In this document: in pieces, positions 8,182 to 18,118 of the stretch
Layout: each line of letters begins with the position of its first letter
Position numbering within the stretch: position 1 is the first letter of the stretch
From: an uncultured Oscillospiraceae bacterium
GTDB taxonomy: Bacteria; Bacillota; Clostridia; Oscillospirales; Oscillospiraceae
NCBI GenBank assembly: GCA_944385415.1
Contig: CALWXC010000007.1
Location: 47,645-111,644, forward strand
DNA length: 64,000 nucleotides
Direction of reading: 5' to 3'
Notes under the pieces: generated by a model
What the model saw: only the letters and a program-made list of their open reading frames with translations
What the model was told of the DNA's origin: nothing
Database searches by the model: none
Position numbers and translations under genes: made by a program

Positions 8182-9144
8182 TTAGTTGTTAGAGTTGCTG
8201 TTGTCGTCGCTGGCCAGACTAAGACCCATCATTGCCAGCTTGTTCTGCACTTCCTCCAGCGACTTGCGGCCCATGTTGCGCACCTTCATCATATCCTCGC
8301 CGGTTCTGGAGATCAGATCCTCGACGTTGTTGATGTTGGCACGCTTGAGGCAGTTGAAGCTGCGGACGGACAGGTCCAGCTCTTCGATGGTCATTTCGAG
8401 CACCTTGTCGCGGTGGGACTCGGCCTTTTCCACCACCGTCGTCTTGCTGGCCACGGCCTCGGAGAGGTCCGTAAACAGACTCAGGTGATCGGACAGAATC
8501 TTGGCGCCAAGGGACACGGCGTCGCGGGCCGAAATGGTGCTGTCGGTCCAGACTTCCAGTGTCAGCTTGTCATAGTCGGTCATGTTGCCCACACGGGTGT
8601 TCTCCACCGTATAGTTCACCTTATACACGGGGGTATAGATGGAATCGATGGGAATCACGCCAATGACGCTCTGTGCGGGCTTGTTGCGGTCGGCAGGAAC
8701 GTAACCGCGGCCATGGCTCAGGGTAATCTCCATGTTGAAGGTGGCGTCAGGGCCAAGGGTGCAGATGTGGAGATCCGGGTTGAGGATTTCCACATCGCCA
8801 TCCACCTTGATATCGCCGGCACAGACCTCACACTCGCCGGAGGCGTCGATGTAAACGGTCTTGGTGCCCTGGCAATGGAGCTTGGCGATGATCTTCTTGA
8901 CGTTCAGCACGATTTCGGTGACGTCTTCCTTGACGCCGGGAATCGTGGAGAACTCGTGCTGGATACCGGCGATCTTGATGGAGGTCGCAGCGGTACCCGG
9001 CAGCGAGGAAAGAAGGATCCGACGGAGAGAATTACCCAACGTGATGCCGTAGCCTCTCTCCAGGGGGTCCACGACGTACTTGCCGTAGGAACTGTCCTCG
9101 AGAGAATCGATACACTCGATGCGGGGCTTTTCAATTTCTACCAT
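8182..9144 (-). CDS. rpoA: DNA-directed RNA polymerase subunit alpha
   Basis: The 320-aa alpha subunit nucleates RNA polymerase assembly. The N-terminal assembly domain (about 1-230) contains [21 protein letters not shown] linker leads to the C-terminal domain (about 245-310) with the helix-hairpin-helix region [20 protein letters not shown] that contacts UP elements and activators. The tail is Ser/Asn-rich. Length is normal. It lies between rpsD and rplQ as in other Firmicutes. A small 7-bp hairpin (9170-9187) lies in the 83-bp gap before it. Confidence 0.98.
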   Translation of the reverse strand: MVEIEKPRIECIDSLEDSSYGKYVVDPLERGYGITLGNSLRRILLSSLPGTAATSIKIAGIQHEFSTIPGVKEDVTEIVLNVKKIIAKLHCQGTKTVYIDASGECEVCAGDIKVDGDVEILNPDLHICTLGPDATFNMEITLSHGRGYVPADRNKPAQSVIGVIPIDSIYTPVYKVNYTVENTRVGNMTDYDKLTLEVWTDSTISARDAVSLGAKILSDHLSLFTDLSEAVASKTTVVEKAESHRDKVLEMTIEELDLSVRSFNCLKRANINNVEDLISRTGEDMMKVRNMGRKSLEEVQNKLAMMGLSLASDDNSNSNN

Positions 9145-9169
9145 AATTTAAGATACCCTCCTTGTAACT

Positions 9170-9187
9170 CCGAAACAAAACTGTTTC
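9170..9187 (-). other. Small hairpin in the rpsD-rpoA gap
   Basis: CGAAACA (9170-9176) pairs with TGTTTCG (9181-9187) across a four-base loop. There is no T run, so it is not an obvious terminator; it could be an mRNA processing or stability hairpin. Confidence 0.35.
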
Positions 9188-9227
9188 GTTGCCATACTTC
9201 AGCTTACCAATTTGTGAGGGCGATGCG

Positions 9228-9824
9228 TTACTTGGAGTACAACTCGACGATCAGGTGTTCAGCGATCTCGAAGTCAATGTCATCCTTGGTGGGCATGGCA
9301 ATGACCTTGCCGGAAAGGTTGTTCTTATCTCTGTCCAGCCACTTGGGAGCGGCGACGAAAGCGTTGTCCTCCTTCATCTTCTTGAAGCGGTTGTTGGAAG
9401 CGCTCTTCTCGCACACGGCGATGACGTCGTTCAGGCTCACCAGGTAGGAGGGGATGTCGACGCGCTTGCCGTTGACGGTGAAGTGGCCGTGGTTCACCAG
9501 CTGACGAGCCTCGCGGCGGGTAGCGGCGAAGCCCAGGCGGTACACCACATTGTCCAGACGGCGCTCCACCAGCTGCAGCAGGTTGTTACCGGTGTTGCCG
9601 CCCATGCGCTCGGCCTTCTCGTAGTACATCCGGAACTGCTTCTCCAGGATGCCGTACACGAAACGGACCTTCTGCTTCTCCTGCAGCTGCAGGCCGTACT
9701 CGGACTTCTTGGTTCTTCTCTGGCCGCCGGGGTTCTTGTTGGAGCTCTTGGAATAGCCCATGGCGGCAGGAGAAACGCCCAGCGTTCTGCAACGCTTCAG
9801 AATGGGTTGCGTATTTTTAGCCAT
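9228..9824 (-). CDS. rpsD: 30S ribosomal protein S4
   Basis: The 198-aa protein initiates 30S assembly by binding the 16S 5' domain. The S4 RNA-binding domain (about 88-150) contains [20 protein letters not shown] and [18 protein letters not shown]. Only one Cys lies in the N-terminal region, so this is the zinc-free (C-minus) form. S4 is often an operon autoregulator; no leader structure was identified here. Confidence 0.98.
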   Translation of the reverse strand: MAKNTQPILKRCRTLGVSPAAMGYSKSSNKNPGGQRRTKKSEYGLQLQEKQKVRFVYGILEKQFRMYYEKAERMGGNTGNNLLQLVERRLDNVVYRLGFAATRREARQLVNHGHFTVNGKRVDIPSYLVSLNDVIAVCEKSASNNRFKKMKEDNAFVAAPKWLDRDKNNLSGKVIAMPTKDDIDFEIAEHLIVELYSK

Positions 9825-9849
9825 AGTTACGTGATCCTCCTTTTAGCGA

Positions 9850-10251
9850 TTAAACGCGGCGTCTCTTGGGAGGACGGCAGCCATTGTGAGGAATGGGGGT
9901 GACGTCCTTGATCATGTTGACCTCGAGGCCAGCGGACTGCAAAGCGCGGATAGCGGCTTCACGGCCCTGGCCGGGGCCCTTGACGTACACTTCGACGGTC
10001 TTCAGGCCATGCTCCATTGCAGCCTTGGCAGCGGTTTCTGCAGCCATCTGAGCGGCGAAGGGAGTGGACTTTCTGGAACCGCGGAAGCCCAGACCACCGG
10101 AGGAAGCCCAGGACAGAGCGTTGCCCTGGAGATCGGTGATGGTAACCATGGTGTTGTTGAAGGTGGAGCGGATATGCGCGGCACCCTTCTCGATGTTCTT
10201 ACGTTCGCGGCGTCTCTTGACGACCTTCTTAGTAGCAGCGGCTTTAGCCAT
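9850..10251 (-). CDS. rpsK: 30S ribosomal protein S11
   Basis: The 133-aa protein of the 30S platform begins with a basic tail ([14 protein letters not shown]) and ends with the conserved [16 protein letters not shown]. The core has [20 protein letters not shown]. It sits between rpsM and rpsD. Confidence 0.98.
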   Translation of the reverse strand: MAKAAATKKVVKRRRERKNIEKGAAHIRSTFNNTMVTITDLQGNALSWASSGGLGFRGSRKSTPFAAQMAAETAAKAAMEHGLKTVEVYVKGPGQGREAAIRALQSAGLEVNMIKDVTPIPHNGCRPPKRRRV

Positions 10252-10265
10252 GACATATCCCTCCT

Positions 10266-10634
10266 TTACTTCTTCTTATTGGCGATGGTCTTCTTGGGAC
10301 CCTTGCGGGTACGAGCGTTGGTCTTGGTACGCTGACCACGGACAGGCAGGCCTCTTCTGTGACGGGTGCCACGATAGCAGCCGATCTCGGTCAGTCTCTT
10401 GATGTTCAGCGCGGTCTCACGGCGCAGGTCGCCCTCGATGGTGTAGTTCTTGGCGATCTCTTCGCGGAGCTGAGCCTCCTGCTCGTCGGTCAGGTCCTTC
10501 ACGCGGGTATCGGGGTTGATGCCGGTCGCCTTCAGGATGTCGTTTGCGCTCTTTCTGCCAATGCCGAAGATATAAGTGAGTCCGATCTCGATTCTCTTAT
10601 CTCTGGGCAGGTCAATACCGGAAATACGTGCCAT
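10266..10634 (-). CDS. rpsM: 30S ribosomal protein S13
   Basis: The 122-aa head protein of the small subunit contacts P-site tRNA and bridges to the 50S. It begins [20 protein letters not shown] and has the C-terminal basic tail [17 protein letters not shown]. It is 18 bp after rpmJ. Confidence 0.98.
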   Translation of the reverse strand: MARISGIDLPRDKRIEIGLTYIFGIGRKSANDILKATGINPDTRVKDLTDEQEAQLREEIAKNYTIEGDLRRETALNIKRLTEIGCYRGTRHRRGLPVRGQRTKTNARTRKGPKKTIANKKK

Positions 10635-10652
10635 ATTACTTCGTGCACCTCC

Positions 10653-10766
10653 TTAGCCTTGTCTTTGTTTGTGTTTGGGGTTTTCGCAAATAACCATAAC
10701 ACGGCCCTTGCGCTTGATGACTTTGCACTTTTCGCACATGGGCTTGACGGACGGTCTTACCTTCAT
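10653..10766 (-). CDS. rpmJ: 50S ribosomal protein L36
   Basis: This 37-aa protein reads [20 protein letters not shown] to KHKQRQG. Cys11, Cys14, Cys27 and His32 form the zinc ribbon, so it is the zinc-binding form. It lies in the standard place between infA and rpsM, with a GGAGG-type site upstream. It is shorter than usual ORF-calling cut-offs and easily missed. Confidence 0.97.
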   Translation of the reverse strand: MKVRPSVKPMCEKCKVIKRKGRVMVICENPKHKQRQG

Positions 10767-10794
10767 ACTGTAACCTCCATATGAGAAATACGTC

Positions 10795-11013
10795 TTATTT
10801 ACTTCTCCAGGTGATTCTGCCGCGGGTCAGGTCATACGGAGACATCTGCACCGTGACCTTGTCGCCGGGGAGAATCTTGATAAAGTTCATCCGGAGCTTG
10901 CCGGAAATATGAGCCAATATCGTGTGTCCGTTGCCGATGTCAACGGAGAACATCGCATTTGGCAGCGCATCCGTTACGATGCCCTCAAGCTCGATTACGT
11001 CGTCTTTTGCCAA
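10795..11013 (-). CDS. infA: Translation initiation factor IF-1
   Basis: This 72-aa S1-like OB-fold protein binds the 30S A site during initiation. It reads [20 protein letters not shown] and ends [11 protein letters not shown], as usual. The start codon is TTG at 11013. The GGAGG site sits inside the last codons and stop of the preceding KOW gene, so the two are probably coupled. Confidence 0.97.
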   Translation of the reverse strand: MAKDDVIELEGIVTDALPNAMFSVDIGNGHTILAHISGKLRMNFIKILPGDKVTVQMSPYDLTRGRITWRSK

Positions 11014-11017
11014 GTTT

Positions 11018-11305
11018 TTACCCTCCTTGGTTATGACTTTGGTTTTGATGGCGAAGTCTCGCCAAATCCCTGCGTAATTCGCTGTCGAGCACCTCTCCCC
11101 CGGCCCGCAGGCGTTGGGCGGAGAGGCAGTCGGTCCGTGCGATCAGTCGGACATGCTTCAGCTTTTTCCGTTTGGGATGAAAGAGTTTTCTGCACTTTCC
11201 GTCGGCCACGGCGGCGTAGGTTCCGTCGCAGTCCACGACAAAGAACCAGTCTCCCCGGTCGTGACCGGCCAGGGATTCCACCAGGTCTCCCTTGGAAATC
11301 TCCAT
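11018..11305 (-). CDS. KOW-domain RNA-binding protein (L14e-like)
   Basis: The 95-aa protein begins [20 protein letters not shown] and has a KOW/SH3-like fold pattern (about 3-55) with the basic patch [12 protein letters not shown], then a polar helix. Proteins of this type recur between map and infA in clostridial ribosomal operons and resemble archaeal L14e; their role is not settled, and RNA or ribosome binding is inferred. Start 11305 is chosen for the GAGGAG upstream. The stop overlaps the ribosome binding site of infA. Confidence 0.8.
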   Translation of the reverse strand: MEISKGDLVESLAGHDRGDWFFVVDCDGTYAAVADGKCRKLFHPKRKKLKHVRLIARTDCLSAQRLRAGGEVLDSELRRDLARLRHQNQSHNQGG

Positions 11306-11306
11306 A

Positions 11307-12062
11307 CTAAAGCTCCTCGGTGACTGTGAGGATCTCCGGCTCACCGTCTGTGATAGCCACAGTGTTTTCGTAGTGAGCCGACAGCTTACCGTCTGTCGTC
11401 ACCGTGGTCCATTGATCTTTCAGGACGCGCACATCGTATGTGCCCTGGTTTACCATGGGTTCAACAGCGATTGTCATACCGCGGACCAGCCGCGGGCCTC
11501 TACCTGGGGCGCCGAAGTTGGGCACCTCCGGCGATTCATGCAGCTTTTCGCCGACGCCGTGGCCGACGAAGCTGCGGACAACGGAGAATCCGTTGGCCTC
11601 CACATAGGACTGAACCGCGTGGGAAATATCGGACACCCGATATCCCTGGCGTGCAAACTTCATCCCCTCAAAGAAGCTCTGCTTTGTGACAGCGATGAGC
11701 TTTTCCGCCTCGGCAGAGATGCTGCCGCAGGCGAAGGTAGCGGCGCAATCACCGTGAAAACCGCCCCAATAGGCACCTACATCCACGCTGACAATGTCGC
11801 CCTCACGAAGGACCCGTCCGTCGGGAATTCCGTGGATCACCACATCGTTTACAGAGATGCAAGCGCTAGCGGGGTATCCTGAGTAGTTCAGGAAAGACGG
11901 CTTCGCGCCCTGCGACACGATATAATCGTGAACAGCCTTGTCGATCTCCATGGTAGTGACGCCGGGCCGGACCATGGATCCGGCCAGAGCACGGGCTCCG
12001 GCGGCAATTCTGCCGGCCCGGCGCATCACCTCGAGCTCACGCTCAGTTTTGACAGATATCAT
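11307..12062 (-). CDS. map: Methionine aminopeptidase, type I
   Basis: The 251-aa enzyme removes the initiator methionine from nascent proteins. The pita-bread fold metal ligands appear in SVDVGAYWGGFHGDCAATF (two Asp), SFVGHGVGEKLHESPEVPN (His), and later Glu residues in MTIAVEPMV and TVAITDGEPEIL. No N-terminal zinc finger is present, fitting type Ia. The ATG at 12062 is 4 bp after the adk stop codon with only a weak ribosome site, so coupling to adk is likely. Confidence 0.97.
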   Translation of the reverse strand: MISVKTERELEVMRRAGRIAAGARALAGSMVRPGVTTMEIDKAVHDYIVSQGAKPSFLNYSGYPASACISVNDVVIHGIPDGRVLREGDIVSVDVGAYWGGFHGDCAATFACGSISAEAEKLIAVTKQSFFEGMKFARQGYRVSDISHAVQSYVEANGFSVVRSFVGHGVGEKLHESPEVPNFGAPGRGPRLVRGMTIAVEPMVNQGTYDVRVLKDQWTTVTTDGKLSAHYENTVAITDGEPEILTVTEEL

Positions 12063-12065
12063 AGA

Positions 12066-12698
12066 TCAGACACCTATCGCTTGAAGGATCGCAGCAGTGA
12101 TGTCTGCGATGGGCTGATTGCCCTCCACCAGCTTGAGAACGCCCAGCTTCTCATAGAAGCCCTTGAGGGGTTCGGTTTCCTGGTGGAACACGCTCAGGCG
12201 GTTGCGGACCGTCTCGGGCGCGTCATCCTTGCGGATGGAAAGGGCCTGGCCACAGTGGTCGCAGATGCCTTCGACCTTCGGAGGATTGGCGGTCACGTGG
12301 AAGCTGGCGCCGCAGGCCGTGCAGACCCGGCGGCCCGTCATCCGCTGTTCGATGACCGCGTCCTCAATCTCGATGGACACCACACTGTCGAAGTGGATGC
12401 CCGCATCCTCCAGGGCCTGAGCCTGGGGGATGGTGCGGGGCATACCATCGAGGATATAGCCCTTCTGGCAGTCCGGCTGGGCCACGCGCTCCTGGACGAT
12501 GCCGATGATGACTTCGTCCGGGACCAGTTTGCCCTGGTCCATAAAGCTCTTGGCCTTGAGACCGACCTCAGTGCCGTTTTTAATTGCTTCGCGCAGGATG
12601 TTACCGGTGGAGATGGTGGGAATGCCCAGCTGAGCGGCAATGCGCTCGGCCTGGGTACCCTTACCGGCGCCGGGAGCACCCAAAAGAATCAGTTTCAT
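12066..12698 (-). CDS. adk: Adenylate kinase
   Basis: The 210-aa enzyme interconverts ATP+AMP and two ADP. The P-loop GAPGAGKGTQAERIA is at residues 7-21. The LID domain carries four cysteines (CTAC... CDHC, about 130-155), the zinc-binding Gram-positive form. The DGMPRTIPQAQAL motif binds AMP. It is between secY and map, the classic spc-operon position. Confidence 0.98.
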   Translation of the reverse strand: MKLILLGAPGAGKGTQAERIAAQLGIPTISTGNILREAIKNGTEVGLKAKSFMDQGKLVPDEVIIGIVQERVAQPDCQKGYILDGMPRTIPQAQALEDAGIHFDSVVSIEIEDAVIEQRMTGRRVCTACGASFHVTANPPKVEGICDHCGQALSIRKDDAPETVRNRLSVFHQETEPLKGFYEKLGVLKLVEGNQPIADITAAILQAIGV

Positions 12699-12716
12699 TG
12701 AGAATCCCTCTTTCGA

Positions 12717-13988
12717 TTACTCCAGGAAGCCCTTGTAGTGACGCATCATCATCTGGGCTTCCAGAGCGCTCATGGTCTCACGGGCAACGCCCACGACGAT
12801 GATGACGGAAGTACCGCCGATGGACAGCATGTTGTCCACCAGGGCGCCCAGAACGATGGGCACCAACGCGATGACAGCCAGATACAGGGCGCCGAAGAAG
12901 GTGATCTTGTTGATCACTTTGGAGATAAACTCCGCCGTGGGGCGGCCGGGCCGGAAGCCGGGGATAAAGCCGCCGTTCTTCTTCAGGTTGTTGGCGATCT
13001 CCACGGGGTTGTACTGAACCGTCGCGTAGAAGAAGCTGAACGCGATGATCAGCAGGAAATAAACCAGGCCATAGAGGAAGCTCTGGTTGCTGAACAGGTT
13101 GTCATAGAGCCAGCCGTCGGTGTTGCCGGTGAAGGCGCAGATGGTGGCGGGCAGCGAGGCGATGGACTGGGCGAAGATGATGGGCAGAACACCGCTCATG
13201 TTGACCTTGATGGGCAGATGGGTGCTCTGGCCGCCGTACATCTTGCGGCCCACCACGCGCTTGGCGTACTGTACAGGAATGCGGCGCTCGGCGTTGGTGA
13301 TGAACACCACGAAGAGGACCAGCAGCAGGACGCCGATGACAATCAGCAGGGCCAGATACCAGGCCAGGGTACCGCCGGTGACACCGGTGATGATGTGGCT
13401 GATGCCGGCCGGCAGACGGGAAATGATGTTGGCAAAGAGGATCATGGAGATGCCGTTGCCGATACCGAATTCCGTAATCTGCTCACCGAGCCACATGACG
13501 AAGCAGGAGCCGGCGGTGAAGCTGAGGACAATGACCAGGCCGTAGATGAAGCCCGTGTGGAGCAGGAGGCCGGCATTGTTCAGCATGACGTAGTAGGCAA
13601 GGCCCATGAGGAGGCCCAGGCCCACGGTGGTGTAGCGGGTGATCCGCTGGATCTGCCGCTTGCCCTCCTCGCCGCCTTCTTTACTCAGCCGTTCCAACGC
13701 CGGGATGGCGATGGTCAGCAGCTGAATAATGATGGACGCGTTGATATAGGGCTGGATGGACAGCGCAAAGACCGTGGCCTGGGAAAAGGCCGAACCAGAC
13801 ATGGCGTTGTACAGGCCCAGGATGGTGTCGGAGAGCTGGGAGTTGAAATAAGAGGCCAGGGCAGTGATGTTGACGTAGGGAACGGGAACGGCGTTGCCCA
13901 GGCGGAAAATCAGCAGGATGAAGAGTGTAAAGAGGATCTTCTTGCGGAGCTCCGGAATTTTCCAGGCGTTGCGCAGAGTCGTAAACAC
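12717..13988 (-). CDS. secY: Preprotein translocase subunit SecY
   Basis: SecY forms the protein-conducting channel. The 423-aa product has about ten transmembrane helices, including ISMILFANIISRLPAG and NPVEIANNLKKNGGFIPGFR of the cytoplasmic loops. The start is taken as GTG at 13988 (FTTLRNAWKIPELRKK follows), because GAGGTGG lies at proper spacing and this matches the usual SecY N terminus. An in-frame ATG at 14024 would overlap rplO. Confidence 0.96.
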   Translation of the reverse strand: MFTTLRNAWKIPELRKKILFTLFILLIFRLGNAVPVPYVNITALASYFNSQLSDTILGLYNAMSGSAFSQATVFALSIQPYINASIIIQLLTIAIPALERLSKEGGEEGKRQIQRITRYTTVGLGLLMGLAYYVMLNNAGLLLHTGFIYGLVIVLSFTAGSCFVMWLGEQITEFGIGNGISMILFANIISRLPAGISHIITGVTGGTLAWYLALLIVIGVLLLVLFVVFITNAERRIPVQYAKRVVGRKMYGGQSTHLPIKVNMSGVLPIIFAQSIASLPATICAFTGNTDGWLYDNLFSNQSFLYGLVYFLLIIAFSFFYATVQYNPVEIANNLKKNGGFIPGFRPGRPTAEFISKVINKITFFGALYLAVIALVPIVLGALVDNMLSIGGTSVIIVVGVARETMSALEAQMMMRHYKGFLE

Positions 13989-13989
13989 C

Positions 13990-14430
13990 TTATACCACCT
14001 CTGCCTTTCCACCTGCCTCTTCAATCTTCGCCTTGGCGGATTCGGAGAAGGCGGCGGCCTTGACAGTGACCTTCTTGGTCAGCTTGCCGTTGGCCAGGAC
14101 CTTCAGGCCGTACTTGCACTCGTGGAGGATGCCCTTTTCGATCAGAGCAGCCGCATCGACCACAGCGCCGTCCTCGAAAGCGTTCAGGGAACCGACATTG
14201 ATAGCGGTCAGGGGTTTGGCAAAGATGTTGTTGAAGCCGCGCTTGGGAATGCGGCGGACCAGAGGCATCTGGCCGCCCTCGAAGCCAACGCGGACCTTGC
14301 CGCCGCTGCGGGCCTTCTGGCCCTTGTGGCCGCGGCCGGCGGTCTTACCGTTACCGGTACCGGTGCCGCGACCCTTGCGCTTGCCCACATGGGTGGAGCC
14401 GGCAACAGGTGCGAGTTCGTGCAGATTCAT
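13990..14430 (-). CDS. rplO: 50S ribosomal protein L15
   Basis: The 146-aa protein starts [20 protein letters not shown] at 14430, preceded by AAGGAGG. The Gly/Arg-rich N-terminal tail ([20 protein letters not shown]) threads into 23S rRNA. The upstream extension of the frame has no similarity to L15. The last codons hold the secY ribosome binding site. Confidence 0.98.
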   Translation of the reverse strand: MNLHELAPVAGSTHVGKRKGRGTGTGNGKTAGRGHKGQKARSGGKVRVGFEGGQMPLVRRIPKRGFNNIFAKPLTAINVGSLNAFEDGAVVDAAALIEKGILHECKYGLKVLANGKLTKKVTVKAAAFSESAKAKIEEAGGKAEVV

Positions 14431-14443
14431 AGGTTGCGCCTCC

Positions 14444-14626
14444 TTACTTCTCTTCGGTGACCTGCAGGAGATAACCGATCTTAGCGATCTTGCCGCGGGT
14501 CTGCTCGTTGTCGGGCTGCACGGTCTCGTGACCGATGCGGCGCAGGCCCAGGGAGTTCGCGGTTGCAATGTGCTTTTCCAGTCTGCCGTTGAGGCTCTTG
14601 ACCAGCTTAATCTTCAGATTTGCCAT
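14444..14626 (-). CDS. rpmD: 50S ribosomal protein L30
   Basis: The 60-aa protein reads [20 protein letters not shown] and contains [14 protein letters not shown]. This is the typical bacterial length, and it sits between rpsE and rplO. Confidence 0.97.
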   Translation of the reverse strand: MANLKIKLVKSLNGRLEKHIATANSLGLRRIGHETVQPDNEQTRGKIAKIGYLLQVTEEK

Positions 14627-14641
14627 TCTTCAAGCCCTCCT

Positions 14642-15163
14642 TTAGCCGACGATTTCTTCCACGCTCTTGCCGCGGACGCGAGCCACCTCAGCGGGGCCGC
14701 GCAGGGACTTCAGGCCCGCCATGGTGGCCTTGACCACGTTCTGGGGGTTGTTGGAGCGCAGGCACTTTGCACGGATGTTGGAGACACCGACAGCCTCCAT
14801 GACGGCACGGACGGTGCCGCCGGCGATGATACCAGTACCGAGAGGAGCGGGCTTGAGCAGCACCTCGCCGGCGCCGAACACACCGATGACCTCGTGGGGG
14901 ATGGTGGTACCGTCCAGCACGATCTTGGTCATGTTCTTCTTGGCATCGGCGATGCCCTTGAGGATAGCCTCAGAGACTTCGGAAGCCTTGCCCAGGCCGT
15001 AGCCCACGGTGCCCTTGCCGTCGCCGACGACGACCAGAGCGGCAAACTTGAAGATACGGCCGCCCTTGACGGTCTTGGAGACACGGTTCAGGTAGACAAC
15101 CTTCTCGATAAACTCGGGAGCGGAAGTCTCGCCGTTGTTGCGATCATTACGATTATAAGCCAT
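14642..15163 (-). CDS. rpsE: 30S ribosomal protein S5
   Basis: The 173-aa protein helps mRNA unwinding and decoding fidelity. The S5 dsRBD-like domain (about 15-80) has [19 protein letters not shown], and the C-terminal domain has [20 protein letters not shown]. The N terminus carries a short Asn/Arg-rich extension (NRNDRNNGE). Confidence 0.98.
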   Translation of the reverse strand: MAYNRNDRNNGETSAPEFIEKVVYLNRVSKTVKGGRIFKFAALVVVGDGKGTVGYGLGKASEVSEAILKGIADAKKNMTKIVLDGTTIPHEVIGVFGAGEVLLKPAPLGTGIIAGGTVRAVMEAVGVSNIRAKCLRSNNPQNVVKATMAGLKSLRGPAEVARVRGKSVEEIVG

Positions 15164-15183
15164 TTTGTTTCTTCCTCCCCCCG

Positions 15184-15543
15184 TTAAAAGTTCAGTCCGC
15201 CTTCGCGGGCGCCCTCAGCCAGGGCGGCGACGCGGCCGTGGTACACATAGCCGCCGCGGTCAAACACGACGGTGTCGATGCCCTTGGCCTTGGCGCGCTC
15301 GGCGATCATCTGACCGACCTTCTTGGCGGCCTCGGCGTTGGAGCCGGTACCTTCAAAAGCTTTCTCCAGGGTGGATGCGGCAGCCAGGGTGACGCCGTTG
15401 ACGTCGTCGATGATCTGCGCATAGATGTTCGCATTACTGCGGAACACATTCAGGCGGGGTCTCTCGGGTGTGCCGGAGATCTTGCCGCGCACTCTCTTAT
15501 GGCGCACCAGGCGCTGTGCATTCGTGTTGGGTTTTCTTACCAT
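15184..15543 (-). CDS. rplR: 50S ribosomal protein L18
   Basis: The 119-aa protein binds 5S rRNA. The basic N terminus ([20 protein letters not shown]) is followed by [17 protein letters not shown] and the C-terminal [20 protein letters not shown]. It lies between rplF and rpsE. Confidence 0.98.
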   Translation of the reverse strand: MVRKPNTNAQRLVRHKRVRGKISGTPERPRLNVFRSNANIYAQIIDDVNGVTLAAASTLEKAFEGTGSNAEAAKKVGQMIAERAKAKGIDTVVFDRGGYVYHGRVAALAEGAREGGLNF

Positions 15544-15560
15544 TGTGGCACACCTCCTAA

Positions 15561-16106
15561 TTATTTCTTACCGCCGGTCTTGCCTTCCTTGCGGCGAATG
15601 ACCTCGGTAGTATACTTAATGCCCTTGCCCTTGTAAGGCTCGGGGGGTCTCTTACCACGGACCTCAGCGGCGAACTGGCCGACAACCTGCTTGTCGATGC
15701 CGCTGATGACGATCTTGTTGGGGGTGGGAGCGTCGATGGTGATGCCGTCGATCTCGTCCACAAAGACCTGATGGGAGTAGCCCAGGTTCATGACCAGCTG
15801 CTTGCCCTGCTTGGCCACACGGTAGCCGACGCCGTTGACGTCCAGCTCCTTGGAGTAGCCCTTGGTAACGCCCTCCACCATGTTGTGGATCAGGGTGCGG
15901 GTCAGGCCATGGAGGCTGCGGTGCTGCTTCTCGTCGTCGGGACGGGCCACGGTGATGACGCCGTCAGCGACGGTAATAATCATATCGGGATGAAATGCTT
16001 TCGTCAGAGTACCCTTGGGGCCCTTGACCGTGACAACGTTGTCAGCCTGAACGGTCACTTCCACGCCAGCCGGTACGGTGATAGGCATTTTGCCAATTCT
16101 TGACAT
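15561..16106 (-). CDS. rplF: 50S ribosomal protein L6
   Basis: The 181-aa protein has two tandem L6 folds and ends with the conserved [16 protein letters not shown]. It starts [17 protein letters not shown]. It binds the sarcin-ricin region of 23S rRNA. Confidence 0.98.
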   Translation of the reverse strand: MSRIGKMPITVPAGVEVTVQADNVVTVKGPKGTLTKAFHPDMIITVADGVITVARPDDEKQHRSLHGLTRTLIHNMVEGVTKGYSKELDVNGVGYRVAKQGKQLVMNLGYSHQVFVDEIDGITIDAPTPNKIVISGIDKQVVGQFAAEVRGKRPPEPYKGKGIKYTTEVIRRKEGKTGGKK

Positions 16107-16123
16107 AATGTTGTTCCTCCTTC

Positions 16124-16522
16124 TTACCAGACAAATGCGAGGACTTCGCCGCCGACGTGGTTGGCTCTCGCCTTCTTGTCGGTCATGACGCCCTTGGATG
16201 TGGAAATGATGGCGATACCCAGGCCCTTGAGGACGCGGGGCAGCTCGTCGGCGCCGGCGTAAACACGCAGGCCGGGCTTGGACACGCGGCGCAGGCCGGT
16301 GATGACCTTCTCCTTGCCGGGCAGGTACTTCAGAGCGATGCGGATAACGCCCTGGGTGCCGTCCTCGACAACCTGGAAGGACTTGATATAGCCCTCATCC
16401 AGCAGGATCTGGGCGATGGCCTTTTTCAGGTTGGAAGCGGGCACATCGACGGTTTCGTGCTTGGCCGAGTTCGCATTCCGGATTCTGGTCAGCATATCGG
16501 CTACGGGATCAGTGATTTGCAT
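16124..16522 (-). CDS. rpsH: 30S ribosomal protein S8
   Basis: The 132-aa primary-binding protein starts [20 protein letters not shown] and ends [25 protein letters not shown]. The 133-bp gap before it is unusually long for this operon and contains a hairpin, so separate control is possible. Confidence 0.98.
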   Translation of the reverse strand: MQITDPVADMLTRIRNANSAKHETVDVPASNLKKAIAQILLDEGYIKSFQVVEDGTQGVIRIALKYLPGKEKVITGLRRVSKPGLRVYAGADELPRVLKGLGIAIISTSKGVMTDKKARANHVGGEVLAFVW

Positions 16523-16545
16523 GTGTATACCTCCTGTTAGAAGTT

Positions 16546-16563
16546 ACAGACCGTGGGGTCTGT
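16546..16563 (-). other. Hairpin in the rpsN-rpsH intergenic gap
   Basis: ACAGACC (16546-16552) pairs perfectly with GGTCTGT (16557-16563), about 6 bp upstream of the rpsH ribosome binding site. The 133-bp gap around it is the longest inside the ribosomal cluster apart from the region before rplC. It may be a translational control or processing site; no sequence match to a known S8 binding site was made. Confidence 0.4.
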
Positions 16564-16655
16564 GAAGACTCCAGGGTATCAGAGGAATGTGAATCGAAAG
16601 TGGTTTAGCACCCCGATTCCATCTTCCCCTGACTTCTGAAGCCTGTTGACGAATG

Positions 16656-16841
16656 TTACCAGCTGGCCTTCTTGACGCCGGGAATCTGGCCCTTGTAGGC
16701 CAGCTCACGGAAGCAGATACGGCAGATGCCGTAGTTGCGAAGGTAAGCGTGGGGTCTGCCGCAGATCTTGCAGCGGTTATAGCGGCGGGTAGAGTACTTG
16801 GGCTCAGCCTGCTGCTTCAGGATCATAGATTTCTTAGCCAT
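16656..16841 (-). CDS. rpsZ: 30S ribosomal protein S14, zinc (type Z) form
   Basis: The 61-aa protein starts [20 protein letters not shown] at 16841, with TGGAGGA upstream; the extension to 16859 is discarded. CKIC and CRIC pairs form the zinc ribbon. The short zinc form is typical of Gram-positives. Confidence 0.97.
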   Translation of the reverse strand: MAKKSMILKQQAEPKYSTRRYNRCKICGRPHAYLRNYGICRICFRELAYKGQIPGVKKASW

Positions 16842-16855
16842 TGTCGTTCCTCCAA

Positions 16856-17395
16856 TCAAGCATAGAAGGGGGCGCCGACCATGGTCAGCAGCTCTTTTGC
16901 TTCTTCGTCGGTCTTGGCGGTGGTGCAGATGCAGATGTCCATACCACGGATCGCGTCGACCTTGTCGTACTCAATTTCGGGGAAGATCAGCTGCTCCTTG
17001 AGGCCCATGGCGTAGTTGCCGCGGCCGTCGAAGGAGTTGGGGTTGATGCCGCGGAAGTCGCGGACACGGGGCAGGGCCACATTAAACAGGCGGTCCAGGA
17101 ACTCCCACATACGGTCGCCGCGGAGGGTGACCTTGACGCCGACGACCTGGCCTTCACGCAGCTTGAAGTTTGCCACGGACTTGCGGGCCTTGGTGGCGAC
17201 GGGCTTCTGGCCGGTGATGGTGGCCACGTCACGGATGACGTTGTCGATGATCTTGGCGTTGTCCTTGGCCTCGCCGCAGCCGACGTTGACGATCACCTTG
17301 TCCAGCTTCGGAATCTGCATAACGCTCTTGTAGCCGAACTTCTTGAGGAGCGCAGGGGCGATCTCCTCATTGTATTTCACTTTCAGTCTAGCCAA
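16856..17395 (-). CDS. rplE: 50S ribosomal protein L5
   Basis: The 179-aa protein binds 5S rRNA and touches P-site tRNA. The start is taken as TTG at 17395 ([20 protein letters not shown]), because GGGGAGGAG lies seven bases upstream and the family starts there; the frame is open further upstream without similarity. The core has [17 protein letters not shown] and [20 protein letters not shown]. Confidence 0.96.
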   Translation of the reverse strand: MARLKVKYNEEIAPALLKKFGYKSVMQIPKLDKVIVNVGCGEAKDNAKIIDNVIRDVATITGQKPVATKARKSVANFKLREGQVVGVKVTLRGDRMWEFLDRLFNVALPRVRDFRGINPNSFDGRGNYAMGLKEQLIFPEIEYDKVDAIRGMDICICTTAKTDEEAKELLTMVGAPFYA

Positions 17396-17411
17396 TGTTG
17401 TGCTCCTCCCC

Positions 17412-17720
17412 TTAAATGGTCTCGCCGCACTTCTTGCAGACGCGGTTCTTGGCGCCATCGGCAGCCAGCTTGTAAGCGGGGCGGGTGGGCTTGCCGCACT
17501 TGGGGCAAACGCGCATCACCTTGCAGGCGTACATGGGGATCTCCTTGCGGACGATGCCGCCCTGCTCGCCGGGTCTTCTGGCCTTGTTGTGAACGGTGGC
17601 GACGTTGATGCCCTCCACGATCACCTTGCCGCTCTTGGGCATGGTCTCCAGGACCTTGCCCTGCTTGCCCTTGTCCTTGCCGGACAGGACGACGACGGTA
17701 TCATTCTTCTTAATGTTCAT
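17412..17720 (-). CDS. rplX: 50S ribosomal protein L24
   Basis: This 102-aa assembly initiator has an N-terminal KOW motif ([20 protein letters not shown]) and a C-terminal four-Cys ribbon (CPKC... CKKC). [20 protein letters not shown] is conserved. Confidence 0.98.
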   Translation of the reverse strand: MNIKKNDTVVVLSGKDKGKQGKVLETMPKSGKVIVEGINVATVHNKARRPGEQGGIVRKEIPMYACKVMRVCPKCGKPTRPAYKLAADGAKNRVCKKCGETI

Positions 17721-17734
17721 CAGTCGGTACCCCC

Positions 17735-18103
17735 TTAAATAACTTCGGGAGCCAGAGACAGGATCTTCATGTAATCCTTATCGCGCAGCTCTCTGGCCAC
17801 GGGCCCAAAGATACGGGTGCCTCTGGGGTTCTTGTCTTCCTTGATCAGAACGGCAGCGTTCTCGTCGAAACGGACATAGGAACCGTCGGGACGGCGCACG
17901 CCCTTCTGGGTGCGGACGATCACGGCCTTGACGACCTCGCCCTTCTTGACCGTGCCGCCGGGCTGGGCCTTGCGGACGGAAGCAACGATCACATCACCGA
18001 TGTTGCCGAACTTCCGCTTGGAGCCGCCCAGAACGCGGATGCACTTGATTTCCTTGGCGCCGGTGTTGTCGGCAACCTTCAAATAGCTCTCCTGCTGAAT
18101 CAT
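17735..18103 (-). CDS. rplN: 50S ribosomal protein L14
   Basis: The 122-aa protein starts [20 protein letters not shown] and ends [16 protein letters not shown] (residues [13 protein letters not shown]). It contributes to inter-subunit bridges. Standard length and position after rpsQ. Confidence 0.98.
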   Translation of the reverse strand: MIQQESYLKVADNTGAKEIKCIRVLGGSKRKFGNIGDVIVASVRKAQPGGTVKKGEVVKAVIVRTQKGVRRPDGSYVRFDENAAVLIKEDKNPRGTRIFGPVARELRDKDYMKILSLAPEVI

Positions 18104-18118
18104 GGATTGTCGACCTCC

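Noticed and set aside
13989..14024. ATG at 14024 as the secY start
   Set aside because: It would overlap rplO by 35 bases without a ribosome site, while GTG at 13988 has one and matches the family N terminus.
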